From DASXRU01 sp034665305 (GTDB lineage: Bacteria > Acidobacteriota > Blastocatellia > Pyrinomonadales > Pyrinomonadaceae): 64,000 nt of DNA. Of the stretch, positions 1 to 8,670 are shown piece by piece. Every line of letters starts with the position of its first letter. Within the stretch, counting starts at the first letter, position 1. The DNA is taken from assembly GCA_034665305.1 (NCBI GenBank), contig JAXDFZ010000025.1, forward strand, positions 62,001-126,000. Direction: 5' to 3'. The position numbers and the translations under genes were made by a program. The notes beneath the pieces were generated by a model. It saw nothing but the letters and a program-made list of their open reading frames with translations, was not told the DNA's origin and ran no database searches.

Positions 1-1247
1 CACGACGGCGGAGCAGGAGTCCTGGCCGTCGGTTGCCAGGCACCGGCAGCCTGCATTCGTTGCCACAGCGGCCATCCCAACGTGATGATCATAAACACCG
101 ATAGAAAGGTGAGTTGGAATGACGGATCGAACAGTGTGTTCGGTTGCCAGCTCAGTAAAGCGAGTGCGGTGCCCCCAAGAACGTTAAGTGACTTCGCTCG
201 CCGGGCTAGCAGCGGGGCGAGCACGACGAGCGTGAACATCAACGCGGCGCGCACAACTGAGGCCTCAGCTCCGACGGCGATCGCGTAGGCCCACAGAACG
301 CTAACTGACACGACAAACTGCAGTGCGGCCGATCGGGTTATGCGCCGCATCAACAGAAAAACTGCGCCGCCGATAAAACTGATGTGCAGACCGCTGATTA
401 CCAGGACATGAAAGGTCCCCCCGGAGCGGAAACGTTCGGCGACGCCGTGCGAAAGGAAATAACGATTACCGAGTAGAGCTGCATCGAGGACGCCGGCCGT
501 TTCAGCTGAGAACATGTGATTGATTCTGGCTAATAACGAATGTCGCCATTGATACAGGAAAGCCAGGGGCAGGAATACGCGTTCATCGTCGAGACGCTGA
601 ATCAGCAGCGGGCTCTTGATTGTGCCCGTCGCATCGTAACCCTTCCGCTCCAGGTATTCGGTGAACGATGAGACGCCGGGATTGCGAAATGTATCGGCCC
701 GATCCAGCGTCGTCATCACCCGAAGATGCGCGCCGTGACGAAGGTCTAGCTGATCATAATCGGACTCCATCCGGGCATCGTGTACCGGCGCCCACAACAT
801 CACCACGCCGGACACGCTAAGATCTGATCGTTTGTAATGCGCCCCCTGCACGCGAACTATCAAATAGAAACCGCCGGGCGCCGGTTCGGGTGGTCCATCC
901 ATGGCGCCCACCAGTTCGACCGGTTCACCCATAGCGATGAAGCCCTGCTCAAGGACGCTCTTCAGTTGATTAGATTTAGCGTTCTGTCTGTGAATCGTCT
1001 CGAGGGCAGCGCCCGTAGTGATGCTCCCGCCAATAACGAAAACCGTCGCCGCTAGCCGTCCTCTTGATCGGAGTTGCCACAACGACAGGCAAACGATCAG
1101 CCCCGACGAAGCGACTGAGACAAGGGGTGGGATAGCAATGAAGTGGGCCAGGACGATTCCGACACTCAAGCCGGCGGCGAGAACGATCAACGGATGATAG
1201 AAGCAGGTCTGGGGAGTTGGACCCATGCGCTTCCTAGCCATTATCAT
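1..1247 (-). CDS. comEC: ComEC/Rec2 competence DNA channel, 5' part (runs off the window)
   Basis: Translation of the minus strand from the ATG at 1247 is open for 415 codons to the window edge, so only the N-terminal part is present. It starts with a short basic stretch and two hydrophobic segments (about residues 18-60), continues through a soluble region ending in an NPG-SFxEYLERKGYDATG stretch typical of the DUF4131 domain, and then reaches the Competence-family core with the motif FHVLVISGLHI near residue 285, followed by more membrane segments. ComEC forms the inner-membrane channel that brings single-stranded DNA into the cytoplasm during natural transformation. The type IV pilus genes elsewhere in the window fit with competence. 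ATGs at 1241 and 1226 are alternative starts; no strong ribosome site decides between them. Confidence 0.85.
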   Translation of the reverse strand, partial: MIMARKRMGPTPQTCFYHPLIVLAAGLSVGIVLAHFIAIPPLVSVASSGLIVCLSLWQLRSRGRLAATVFVIGGSITTGAALETIHRQNAKSNQLKSVLEQGFIAMGEPVELVGAMDGPPEPAPGGFYLIVRVQGAHYKRSDLSVSGVVMLWAPVHDARMESDYDQLDLRHGAHLRVMTTLDRADTFRNPGVSSFTEYLERKGYDATGTIKSPLLIQRLDDERVFLPLAFLYQWRHSLLARINHMFSAETAGVLDAALLGNRYFLSHGVAERFRSGGTFHVLVISGLHISFIGGAVFLLMRRITRSAALQFVVSVSVLWAYAIAVGAEASVVRAALMFTLVVLAPLLARRAKSLNVLGGTALALLSWQPNTLFDPSFQLTFLSVFMIITLGWPLWQRMQAAGAWQPTARTPAPPS

Positions 1248-1476
1248 TGCAGTAATTCCCACTACTCTTCTTCCTAAAGACGGCAATTTGAAACTCCGCA
1301 CTCTTTCCTGGTCCTGAGGATTCCGGACACACCAATATTTACTGGCCGTTCAAATGGCCACGCATCAATTTGCGAATCTACTTAACTCAGGATTTGAAAT
1401 TAGAACAGACCCAACCGGAATGGCCGGATCTCGTCAAATGCAAAAGTTTTTGTAAGCGTGCGAACTAACGGATCGC
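1248..1476. other. intergenic gap, comEC to rlmD
   Basis: No gene is seen. On the minus strand a weak hairpin (GTAAGCG at 1474-1480 pairing with 1452-1458) overlaps the rlmD stop codon, but it is not followed by a clear U-run, so I do not call it a terminator. Confidence 0.4.
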
Positions 1477-2772
1477 TTACGGGGATTGAGTCCGTTCTCG
1501 GATGGCAAGGCGAGCGACTGTCTCAACGTGGTGAGTCTGCGGAAACATGTCAAAGGCGGCCACCGACTCAAGATTGTAGCCACCGCCGATCAGTTTTTTG
1601 AGATCGCGCGCCAGCGTGGCCGGGTCGCAGGAGACGTAGGAAATTTTTCGCGGCCGGAGCGCGTGGATTCCCGCGATGTCACGGTTCTCGGCGCCCGTGC
1701 GCGGCGGATCCAGCAGGAGAAAATCCACCTTGCCGAATGAACCGGAGCTTTCAGCTAACCAATCTCCGACCCTCGCGGTTACGATCCGTACATCGCCCAG
1801 CGATGAACGGGTCGGCTGGACTGCTGAGCCCTCGTCGACGCTCACTTGTGCATTGTCGTTAGCGGTAGTCTGCTTTCTTGCAAATTCAAGGTTGCGGCGT
1901 GCGAACGATGTGGCCCGCCCATTTGTCTCAACTGCAACCACGCGCGCAAATCGTCGTGCGAGGGGAAGCGTGAATAAACCCACGCCGCAATACAAATCGA
2001 CGGCGGTGTCTCCCGAGGCATTTCCGATGGCGCTCTCAAGCAGCGCCGGCAACAGGGCGAGATTGGTTTGAAAAAATGCTTCAGCGTTGAAGTGATAACG
2101 TTCGCCCGCAATTGTACGCGTGACCTCTCGAGTAGCGACTGCATCGACGAGCGTAGGCGATAGCGATACGCCGTCGTCTCCCGCCGCTGCCTGAAAGTCG
2201 CGCGTGTGTTCCGGCAACGCGCCACTCCGCATTCGGGTCCGCAATTCCTCGAGTTGTTGTTCGAGCGCCGGCACCAGCACCGCGCATTCCGCCACATCGC
2301 AGACCGTGCGCGACCCGCGTTCGAAATAACCTAGCCGCTGATTAACTTGGTCATATTGCCATTCAGCCCGGGCCCGATAATGCCAGGGATCGGGCGACGG
2401 CATCATGGTTATTTCCGGCGGAGATTCAATTCCTCCCAGGCGCCGCAAACAATCGCGAATAATCTCCTCTTTCGCTTTCAGCTGGGCCTCGTAATTCAAC
2501 TGCTGAAAGTCGCAGCCGCCGCAACGGCCAAAGTACGGGCACGGCGGTTCAACTCGTTCTGGGGAAGGTTTAAGAATCTCGACAATGTTGGCGAACGCGA
2601 CCTTGCCCCGAATGCGATCGATGGCGACGCGAAGCACGTCGCCAGGCGCAGCGAGCGTAACGAAGATCGTGCTTCCTTCAGCATGGGCCAGACCCAGTCC
2701 GCCCGGAAGGATGCGCTCGATTTCTACTTCGAGGATGCTCTTATCTTGCAAGCCTGTGGCAGTTGAAATCAT
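1477..2772 (-). CDS. rlmD: 23S rRNA (uracil-5-)-methyltransferase, RlmD/RumA family
   Basis: A 431-residue SAM-dependent RNA m5U methyltransferase. An N-terminal TRAM RNA-binding domain spans about residues 10-72. A [4Fe-4S] cluster is expected from C78-x5-C84-x2-C87 (motif CPYFGRCGGCDFQQL), with C158 or C163 as fourth ligand. The SAM-binding motif VDLYCGVGLF lies at about 258-267, the LLLDPPRTG motif at about 352-360, and the catalytic nucleophile is C382 in YVSCDPATLARD, followed by the C-terminal HHVET general-base motif. RlmD methylates U1939 of 23S rRNA in E. coli; paralogues with the same layout (RlmC, TrmA) act on other sites, so the exact target is inferred. Starts with ATG at 2772. 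It stands alone on the minus strand. Confidence 0.9.
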   Translation of the reverse strand: MISTATGLQDKSILEVEIERILPGGLGLAHAEGSTIFVTLAAPGDVLRVAIDRIRGKVAFANIVEILKPSPERVEPPCPYFGRCGGCDFQQLNYEAQLKAKEEIIRDCLRRLGGIESPPEITMMPSPDPWHYRARAEWQYDQVNQRLGYFERGSRTVCDVAECAVLVPALEQQLEELRTRMRSGALPEHTRDFQAAAGDDGVSLSPTLVDAVATREVTRTIAGERYHFNAEAFFQTNLALLPALLESAIGNASGDTAVDLYCGVGLFTLPLARRFARVVAVETNGRATSFARRNLEFARKQTTANDNAQVSVDEGSAVQPTRSSLGDVRIVTARVGDWLAESSGSFGKVDFLLLDPPRTGAENRDIAGIHALRPRKISYVSCDPATLARDLKKLIGGGYNLESVAAFDMFPQTHHVETVARLAIRERTQSP

Positions 2773-3206
2773 TTCTGTTTGTTGCGACGAAAAAGAGCCG
2801 GAGTGGCATTCCGTTCATGGAGACGCCGTTGGCCACGACCATTACCCTAATGAAAATGCTTCGATGATCGGCCCTTCCGATCGATGTAGCCCACATTGAC
2901 GATGGCGGAAACGGTCAACCAGTTGGCAAAGCCAACGAAATATCCGTAGCCCACAGCGCCAGCTGTGGGTAAAATCGCGCCTCTGGGGAAAAAGTCCCAG
3001 CGGGGCGACAAAAATTATTCCTCGCCGCCGTTCAGAATTATGTCGCTCGCTTCGCGAGCTTGGTTTCGATTGCCGAAGTGAACCCACAGCTAGCGCTGTG
3101 GGCTACGGATATCGCCGCCCGCGTTGCGGGCTTCCTCAATGAGCGACGCTTCGAAACTATCTCGCCCGCACAACATCAGGGACGCACTGAGCTGGGACCC
3201 CGCACC
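2773..3206. other. 434-bp intergenic region carrying a palindromic repeat element
   Basis: No protein gene is supported here. The centre (2940-3112) holds an inverted-repeat element described separately; the flanks 2773-2939 and 3113-3206 show nothing recognisable. Confidence 0.6.
2940..3112. repeat. palindromic interspersed element with 31-bp inverted ends
   Basis: The 31 bases at 2940-2970 and 3082-3112 are reverse complements with a single mismatch. Each arm is itself a hairpin around the palindrome CCACAGC-GCTGTGG, and the 111 bp between them holds further short palindromes (CTGGG..CCCAG and GCGACA..TGTCGC). It has no ORF. The layout is MITE-like or REP/BIME-like. Confidence 0.7.
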
Positions 3207-3992
3207 TTACAAATAGAACAGACTCAGCCGCGGAATCGCAAACTGATCGCGTAATCGTTTGAGCAAAAGATTTTCAAAAGTCAGCGCGTATGCGGCAGGT
3301 TCCATGTGCGACTTGTAGGGGCGCAGCTGCGTTTTGATTTCACGTTGGTGCGCCGCCAATGCTTCCGGCTCGACGGTTGAACGCAACGCCTCACTCAACA
3401 TTCTCTCGATGCCAGTCAACGAGACTTCCAGTTTTTGCGCGCTCTCTCCGGCGGGCCCGGCAAAATTGTTTTCCAGTTCTTCCAACAGGCTTGCGGCCCG
3501 GATCAACGCCTCATGCAATCCCGGGGTCTGTTCATGGATAGGATCCGCAATAGTCTCCAGTTCCGTTCGCACGCGCTGCAAATGTCGGAGGATCGCCGGG
3601 CGCGAAAACGGCGAAGAATGGTTGGCGTCACCAGCGGCAGTAGCAGTCCCGCCATCGCTGTTCACCTCGGCGGTGGGCTCACTCGCTCCCACACGCGTTT
3701 CCAACCATTCGGCATATTGCGCTTCGACCTCCTCCTGGCAATACAGAAGCGTCTTGACACTTCGTTTGCGAGGTTTAGCCTCGTACGAATCAAATGCCTG
3801 CTCGATGCCGCGGAGCGCGATGTGCAGCGGCACGCCCATTTCCTTCCAACTTTCAATCAAGGCCCAATCCATGGAACTCAAAAGCAAGTGCTTCCCTCGC
3901 CGGCGCACAAACGTGTCTTCGATCTCAGTGAAGTAGTTAAAGTAGTTTCGAGTTTCGAGTTTCGAGTTTCGAGTTGAAGGCAGTTGAGTCAT
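3207..3992 (-). CDS. conserved protein of unknown function with repeat-derived N-terminus
   Basis: A 261-residue soluble, charged protein with no domain I can name. The stretch EDTFVRRRGKHLLLSSMDWA (about residues 24-43) and the following helix-rich region look conserved; the C-terminal two thirds are predicted helical, with an acidic/Ala-rich linker around residue 105-125. It ends the minus-strand run after coaX. Oddity: the ATG at 3992 is the only upstream in-frame ATG, and the first codons (STRNSKLETRN) are encoded by a GTTTCGA heptamer array (3945-3972). The array has therefore been taken into the coding sequence, or the true start is a non-standard codon just after it. No ribosome site is visible before 3992. 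Confidence 0.6.
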   Translation of the reverse strand: MTQLPSTRNSKLETRNYFNYFTEIEDTFVRRRGKHLLLSSMDWALIESWKEMGVPLHIALRGIEQAFDSYEAKPRKRSVKTLLYCQEEVEAQYAEWLETRVGASEPTAEVNSDGGTATAAGDANHSSPFSRPAILRHLQRVRTELETIADPIHEQTPGLHEALIRAASLLEELENNFAGPAGESAQKLEVSLTGIERMLSEALRSTVEPEALAAHQREIKTQLRPYKSHMEPAAYALTFENLLLKRLRDQFAIPRLSLFYL

Positions 3993-4065
3993 ATCGTGGA
4001 AGTTAAGGTAAAATGCGGTCGCCCTCCGGCTTGAACTCGAATCCCGAAACTCGAAACCCGAAACT
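3945..4065. repeat. inverted pair of heptamer (GTTTCGA) tandem arrays
   Basis: Four exact copies of GTTTCGA run from 3945 to 3972, inside the N-terminal codons of the unknown minus-strand gene. A facing array of the complementary heptamer (TCGAAAC/CCGAAAC) covers about 4035-4065 and touches the stop codon of coaX. The two arrays face each other across about 60 bp and could form a long hairpin. Confidence 0.85.
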
Positions 4066-4831
4066 AGTCTTTCGTTCGTTCGTAAACCAGCCGCAGACCC
4101 TCCAGCGTCAACGTGTCGTCTACCAACTCGATCAATTCAGATCCGGTAGCGATCAGGGGGGCGAGTCCGCCGGTAGCGATGACCCGCGCTGAGCCTCCCA
4201 ACTCATCAATCATTTTTCGCAGAATGCCATCCACCAGTCCGGAAAAGCCGTGATAGAGACCTGACTGCATGGCGTCGATTGTAGATGAACCGATCACGTT
4301 GAGCGGGCGTTTGATTTCGACGCGCGGCAGTTTCGCCGTGCGCTCGAACAAAGCGTCGGATGAAATCGTGATGCCGGGTGTAATCACGCCTCCCATATAC
4401 TCGGCATTCTTTGAAATAGCGTTGAAGGTCGTGGCAGTGCCAAAGTCTACGACGATACAAGGGGCGCCATACTTTTCAATCGCCGCCACCGCATCGACAA
4501 TGCGATCGGCGCCGACATCTGCGGGCGGCTTGTAGAGAATCTTCAAGCCCGTGTCAGTGGTGTGATCGACGAATAGCGGGGTCAGGTGAAAATAAACTTC
4601 CGCCATGCGTTTGAGCGTGAAGTTCAAAGGCGGTACAACGGAAGAAATGGCAATCGCGTCGATAGTCTTGAAGTCGAGACCAGCGAGTTCAAACAGGTTG
4701 CGGGCATGTACCCCGTACTCGTCGACGGTGCGTGCTCGCGAGGTTGTTAGGCGCCAATGCGCTACGAGCTCAGTGTCGTTGAAGACACCCAGCGACGTGT
4801 TTGTGTTTCCCGCATCAATCACCAGCAGCAT
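4064..4831 (-). CDS. coaX: type III pantothenate kinase
   Basis: A 255-residue CoaX protein, the ATP-dependent kinase for the first step of coenzyme A synthesis (pantothenate to 4'-phosphopantothenate). It belongs to the ASKHA fold. Visible motifs are the N-terminal phosphate loop DAGNTNTSLGVF (residues 6-17), the PPADVGADRIVDAVAA motif around residue 100-115 that binds pantothenate, DFGTATTFN around 129-137, and the C-terminal ATGGLAPLI. Length is usual for the family. It lies 22 bp downstream of a glycosyltransferase and shares an apparent transcription unit with birA; birA-coaX pairing is common in other phyla. Its TAG stop codon (4064-4066) lies at the edge of a heptamer array. Confidence 0.95.
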   Translation of the reverse strand: MLLVIDAGNTNTSLGVFNDTELVAHWRLTTSRARTVDEYGVHARNLFELAGLDFKTIDAIAISSVVPPLNFTLKRMAEVYFHLTPLFVDHTTDTGLKILYKPPADVGADRIVDAVAAIEKYGAPCIVVDFGTATTFNAISKNAEYMGGVITPGITISSDALFERTAKLPRVEIKRPLNVIGSSTIDAMQSGLYHGFSGLVDGILRKMIDELGGSARVIATGGLAPLIATGSELIELVDDTLTLEGLRLVYERTKD

Positions 4832-4853
4832 AAGTCAAACTCTTTCCATCCGC

Positions 4854-6143
4854 TTAATCGTTGAGGACTTTTTCGATGGCGTCGACGGCAGTGACCGCGC
4901 CGTTTTCCTTTCGCACTAACTCGCCCACGCGTTTCGCGTCAGTAGCATAATCCGGGTTTTCAATTAGGGCCCGCAATTCCCTGGTCGCGTTGGTCGCATT
5001 GTAACGCGGCCGGGCGATCATACGCCCGCAGCCCTGGCGCGCGACGCGCATCGCGTTGTCGAATTGGTCATGAGCGTGCGGCACTATCAACACTGGCCGG
5101 CCTGAACGCAGTCCCTGACCCGTCGTGCCGACGCCGCCCTGGTGCACGACCGCAAGCGCGCGCGGGAAGAGGTCGCCGAACGGCGCGTATTCAAAGGCCG
5201 CCACGCCGGGCGGCAACGGCTCGGGAGGCAGATTGCGCTGGTGCCCAATCAACAAGAGCGCGCGTTGGCCCAAAGCTTGTGCCGCCGCAACGGAGTCGCG
5301 ATAAAAATCCTCGGCAACCCAGAACGCGGATGAACCGAGCGTGAAAACGATTGGAGGTGGTCCATCGTCGAGGAACTGCAGCAACTCCGGCGGCGTTTCC
5401 GACTCTGAAAAAAAGTCGCGTCGATCATAAAACGGAAAGCCCGTCACGACGGTCTGCGGCGGCCAGTCACGCTGCGGAATACCCATCACTGAGGAGAAAA
5501 GCGCAAGGACCAACGTGGGAGAATGTTGCCCGCCATACAGCGGTTGCTCGCCCCTCGGCAAACCAAGCTCGGCCCGCAAACGATAAACCGGCTTCATCAA
5601 CTTATCGAACTGGATGCGCCCCATCCGCAAAAGGAACTGCGTGAACGCGGGGCTCCTTTTCATCAATTGATAAAGCGCGGGTAACTGCGGCGGCACCGGC
5701 GGGTCGTAGGCGGACAGCAATGAGATCGGCGCTAACACGCTGGACACCCAGGGCAGACCCCGCTTCTGCGCCACTATCGGACCGACCAGGGGCAGCGGAT
5801 GTGTTAGCAAAAGATCGGCGCCCGCGACCGCCGCGTTAAGATCGTCATAGACGTCGGGCAGTCCCTTCAGGAACAACTCCATGACTTTTCCCGTGCCGCT
5901 CCTTGGATTTATCAGATCAGCGGCAAGTTTCGACAGCTCGTCCGGCTGATCATAAGAAGGCATGTCGGGTCGGATCGGATGAAACGGCAGCTGCAGAGCG
6001 TCCATCTTTTCGCGATAAACCTCTGACGTCGCAATCACCGGTGTGTGCCCGCGCGCCCGCAACTCCAGGGCGATGGCCACGTAAGGATGAATGTCACCGA
6101 ACGACCCGAAGGTGGAAATGATGATGCGCTTGTTGCGGTTCAA
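4854..6143 (-). CDS. GT1/GT28-type glycosyltransferase (UDP-glycosyltransferase fold)
   Basis: A 429-residue GT-B glycosyltransferase. The N-terminal half begins almost at once with IIISTFGSFGDIHPYVAIAL, the acceptor-domain signature of the MGT/sterol glucosyltransferase group. The C-terminal nucleotide-sugar domain carries VVHQGGVGTTGQGLRSGRP (about residues 333-351) and HDQFDNA. Members glycosylate lipids, sterols, polyketides or antibiotics; the acceptor here cannot be told. The only start that keeps the first strand intact is a TTG at 6143, 17 bp after the birA stop, so translation is probably coupled. It sits between birA and coaX, an unusual insertion into that pair. Confidence 0.85.
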   Translation of the reverse strand: MNRNKRIIISTFGSFGDIHPYVAIALELRARGHTPVIATSEVYREKMDALQLPFHPIRPDMPSYDQPDELSKLAADLINPRSGTGKVMELFLKGLPDVYDDLNAAVAGADLLLTHPLPLVGPIVAQKRGLPWVSSVLAPISLLSAYDPPVPPQLPALYQLMKRSPAFTQFLLRMGRIQFDKLMKPVYRLRAELGLPRGEQPLYGGQHSPTLVLALFSSVMGIPQRDWPPQTVVTGFPFYDRRDFFSESETPPELLQFLDDGPPPIVFTLGSSAFWVAEDFYRDSVAAAQALGQRALLLIGHQRNLPPEPLPPGVAAFEYAPFGDLFPRALAVVHQGGVGTTGQGLRSGRPVLIVPHAHDQFDNAMRVARQGCGRMIARPRYNATNATRELRALIENPDYATDAKRVGELVRKENGAVTAVDAIEKVLND

Positions 6144-6160
6144 GTCTAGTTACCGTGATC

Positions 6161-6904
6161 CTACGTCGAACGGAGCGATTGCACGTCGCCGGCCCGCACG
6201 ATTCGGACGCCCTGGCTGAGAGTTTCGACTCGGAGGGCGCCATCCGACTCCAGTCCACAAGTTGTCCCGCTGAAAACTTCGGATCCGGTATCAACTCGTA
6301 CTTGCTTGTAGTTTGCAAAGGACGATACTCCCGCCCAATCCCGTACCACGAGGGCTGGCCCGTTGGTCTCAAACAAAGCCTCGTACCTGTGCGAAAAACG
6401 CTGCAGCAAAACTGTGAACAACGATGCCCAATCAACGAGGTTGCCGGTAGCAGATGCAATGGAAGTCGCACGATCTTCTAGTTCGGGCGGAAATGACTCG
6501 GCCGTCAAGTTCAGTCCCATGCCAACCACGCACGCCATGCCTGACGAAGTTTCAACTGTTTCTGCGAGGATTCCGCACAACTTCCGGTCGTCGAACAGAA
6601 TATCATTGGGCCATTTGATGTCCGTGCGAAGTTTGCAAGCTTCGTGCAATGCTTCGGTTACCGCTAGTGCCGTCGCTAGTGTAATGAGCGGCCAAATCTC
6701 CAGGTCCAACGCCGGTCGCAACGTGATGGTGAAATACAAACCGGCATCCCGGGGCGAGACCCAGACGCGTCCCTGTCTTCCGCGTCCGTGCGTTTGTTCT
6801 CGCGCGACGACACAGAGTCCTTCGGGCGCACCCGCCTTTGCCTGTCGCATCGCTTCCAGGTTGGTCGAGTCAATCGAATCGAATCGCAGAATTTTGAAAC
6901 GCAA
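6161..6904 (-). CDS. birA: biotin--[acetyl-CoA-carboxylase] ligase
   Basis: A 247-residue biotin protein ligase that charges biotin as biotinyl-AMP and transfers it to the carboxylase carrier protein. It has the catalytic core SIDSTNLEA (residues 10-18), the GRGRQGRVW adenylate loop (about 40-48), KWPNDI (about 99-104) and GILAE, then the small C-terminal domain. It lacks the N-terminal winged helix of the E. coli enzyme, so it is a ligase only and not a repressor. The start is TTG at 6904, two bases after the TAA of the upstream peptidase gene (6907-6909), which implies translational coupling. Confidence 0.9.
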   Translation of the reverse strand: MRFKILRFDSIDSTNLEAMRQAKAGAPEGLCVVAREQTHGRGRQGRVWVSPRDAGLYFTITLRPALDLEIWPLITLATALAVTEALHEACKLRTDIKWPNDILFDDRKLCGILAETVETSSGMACVVGMGLNLTAESFPPELEDRATSIASATGNLVDWASLFTVLLQRFSHRYEALFETNGPALVVRDWAGVSSFANYKQVRVDTGSEVFSGTTCGLESDGALRVETLSQGVRIVRAGDVQSLRST

Positions 6905-6906
6905 GA

Positions 6907-8370
6907 TTATCGCGGCAGGTTCTGCGGCAGATCAGACAGCGTGTAGGCGAGTGCCGCAACTACCGCACAGTTTTCCTGCAACTCGCGCGGCACGATCTTG
7001 TCCAGCGTATCGGCCGCTGTGTGATGATAATTAAAGTAGGTGCGGCCGTCCTGAATTGGCGCGAACGTCGGCACTCCGGCTGCGCCGAGGAAACTGATAT
7101 CGGCGCCCGTTTCTTCTACGGAAACTAAAACGCCGGCGCCGGAGGTCCGCAGAATTGTGGCCAATGGGCCAAGCAACGGAATGAGTTCCGGCTTACCCGC
7201 GACATAGATACCAGCCGGATGGCCCGCGCCCAGATCGCTTTCGATGGCGGCGTATTGGTTGGCGATGTCGGTTTTGTGATTGGCGGCATACGTACGGCCG
7301 CCGTTGAGGCTGTTCTCTTCACTGGCCCACGCAATCACACGGATCGTTCGCTTCGGACGCAAACGAAGCTGCTTAAGCAATTGAGCCGTTTGCATAGCGA
7401 TGGCAACGCCGGCGCCATCATCTATTGCGCCGGTGCCCAGGTCCCACGAATCGAGATGGCCGGAAACAATTATCACTTGTTCCGGATGTTCGCTGCCTTT
7501 CAAATCCGCGATCACGTTGTAGCTAACTACGTCGGGTAGTGTTTGCGGAGTTAACAGCAAACGCATCTTCACGGTTCCCTGATTTGCCAGGTGCGCGATC
7601 AGGTCGGCATCTTCCGCCGTCACTGCGGCCGCGGGAATTTGTGGCGCATCGGCGGCGTAGCGCGTTTGTCCGGTATGCGGCAAACGATAATCAGCACCGC
7701 CGACGGATCGCACGAGGGCGCCGATGGCGCCCAGACGCGCGGCCGCGCTGGGACCGCCGCCACGATACGCCACGGCCTGCCCGTACGCCGGACCGGCGAA
7801 TCCCTGCGCCGCCAACTGTTTGTCAAAACTTACGTTGAAGAGGACGAATTTGCCCTCGACCTTCTTCCGTCCGAGCGACTGCAGTTCGTCGAAACTGTTT
7901 ACCACCACGACTTCGGTGGTTAATCCGTCGGGAGGAGTTGCGACGCTGCCGCCGAGTGCTGTCAGAACAATTTTCTGCGTGCTGTTCGGGGCCATGCCGG
8001 GAAATTGGACCAGGGCCCCGGTCTCTTCACCTCGCACCCAGTGAGGCACCATCACCTTTTCGAGCTGGACGTCCATTCCCAGGCGCTTCATTTCTCCCGC
8101 CACATACTCGACGGCATGTTGTCCCTGCGGCGAACCACTCAATCTTGGGCCAATGTTGTTGCTGAGATGGGCCACCTGGCGGTAGGCGTAGTCACTGTCG
8201 AACGCCGCCTCGTGGATTCGTTTCAGCGCCGCGGTAAGCTGGGGCGGATACGTTACGGCGGGCGTTGCCGTCGGTTGCTGCGCCGCAAGCGTCGCGGCAT
8301 TGGCGAGCATGAACCCAACAACTAAGGCAATGGTGGCGCACGCTTGACGGCGCGAGATCGTAATGAGCAT
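6907..8370 (-). CDS. exported M28-family metallopeptidase with PA domain
   Basis: About 487 residues from the ATG at 8370 (an in-frame GTG at 8385 is possible; a GAGG lies upstream of the ATG). A signal peptide (ITISRRQACATIALVVGFML.. ending near AAQQ) is followed by a protease-associated region around residues 130-260 and a di-zinc M28 domain. Candidate ligands and catalytic residues are in SGHLDSWDLGTGAIDDGAG (His, Asp), WASEENSLNGG (Glu pair), ESDLGAGHP (Asp) and FNYHHTAADT (His). Relatives are aminopeptidases or glutamate carboxypeptidase-like enzymes in the periplasm; the substrate is unknown. First gene of the run peptidase-birA-glycosyltransferase-coaX. Confidence 0.88.
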   Translation of the reverse strand: MLITISRRQACATIALVVGFMLANAATLAAQQPTATPAVTYPPQLTAALKRIHEAAFDSDYAYRQVAHLSNNIGPRLSGSPQGQHAVEYVAGEMKRLGMDVQLEKVMVPHWVRGEETGALVQFPGMAPNSTQKIVLTALGGSVATPPDGLTTEVVVVNSFDELQSLGRKKVEGKFVLFNVSFDKQLAAQGFAGPAYGQAVAYRGGGPSAAARLGAIGALVRSVGGADYRLPHTGQTRYAADAPQIPAAAVTAEDADLIAHLANQGTVKMRLLLTPQTLPDVVSYNVIADLKGSEHPEQVIIVSGHLDSWDLGTGAIDDGAGVAIAMQTAQLLKQLRLRPKRTIRVIAWASEENSLNGGRTYAANHKTDIANQYAAIESDLGAGHPAGIYVAGKPELIPLLGPLATILRTSGAGVLVSVEETGADISFLGAAGVPTFAPIQDGRTYFNYHHTAADTLDKIVPRELQENCAVVAALAYTLSDLPQNLPR

Positions 8371-8438
8371 CTTCGAGTGCCTCACGACTTTTGGCTGAAT
8401 AATTGTGGAGAAACCGGTTGAGACTTTAACACAGCCCT

Positions 8439-8586
8439 GTCAGAACCGCCTGCGGTCGCGGGCCTGCCGATTGCGGAATGCAGATTTCGGATTTCAGATT
8501 TAGGCGGAAGGGTAGCGCGTCTCTAATCCGCAGTCTGCAATGCGAAATCCGCAATCGGCAGGTCCGCTACCGCAGGCGGTTCTGAC
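8439..8586. repeat. 148-bp element with 39-bp inverted ends
   Basis: Bases 8439-8477 and 8548-8586 are reverse complements with two mismatches. The interior (8478-8547) contains heptamer-spaced TTCGGAT/TTCAGAT units and their partial complements. It lies in the divergent gap between the M28 peptidase and the cyclase gene, so it may also affect their promoters or leaders. Confidence 0.75.
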
Positions 8587-8670
8587 ATTGACAGCCTTCG
8601 GTTCATGCGCGAGATTGTGCGGGCACACTATCAACAACCGTTAAAGCTGATGGCTCCTGGAGGAAAAACC

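Noticed and set aside
837..1055. Plus-strand open frame of 72 codons
   Set aside because: It lies antisense to comEC, whose minus-strand translation carries recognisable motifs on both sides.
1452..1480. Terminator after rlmD
   Set aside because: The 7-bp stem has a long loop and the following bases are AAAAAC before any U-run on the minus strand.
8605..8670. Longer start for the cyclase lipoprotein
   Set aside because: It would place 22 residues before a clear lipoprotein signal; GGAGG fits ATG 8671.
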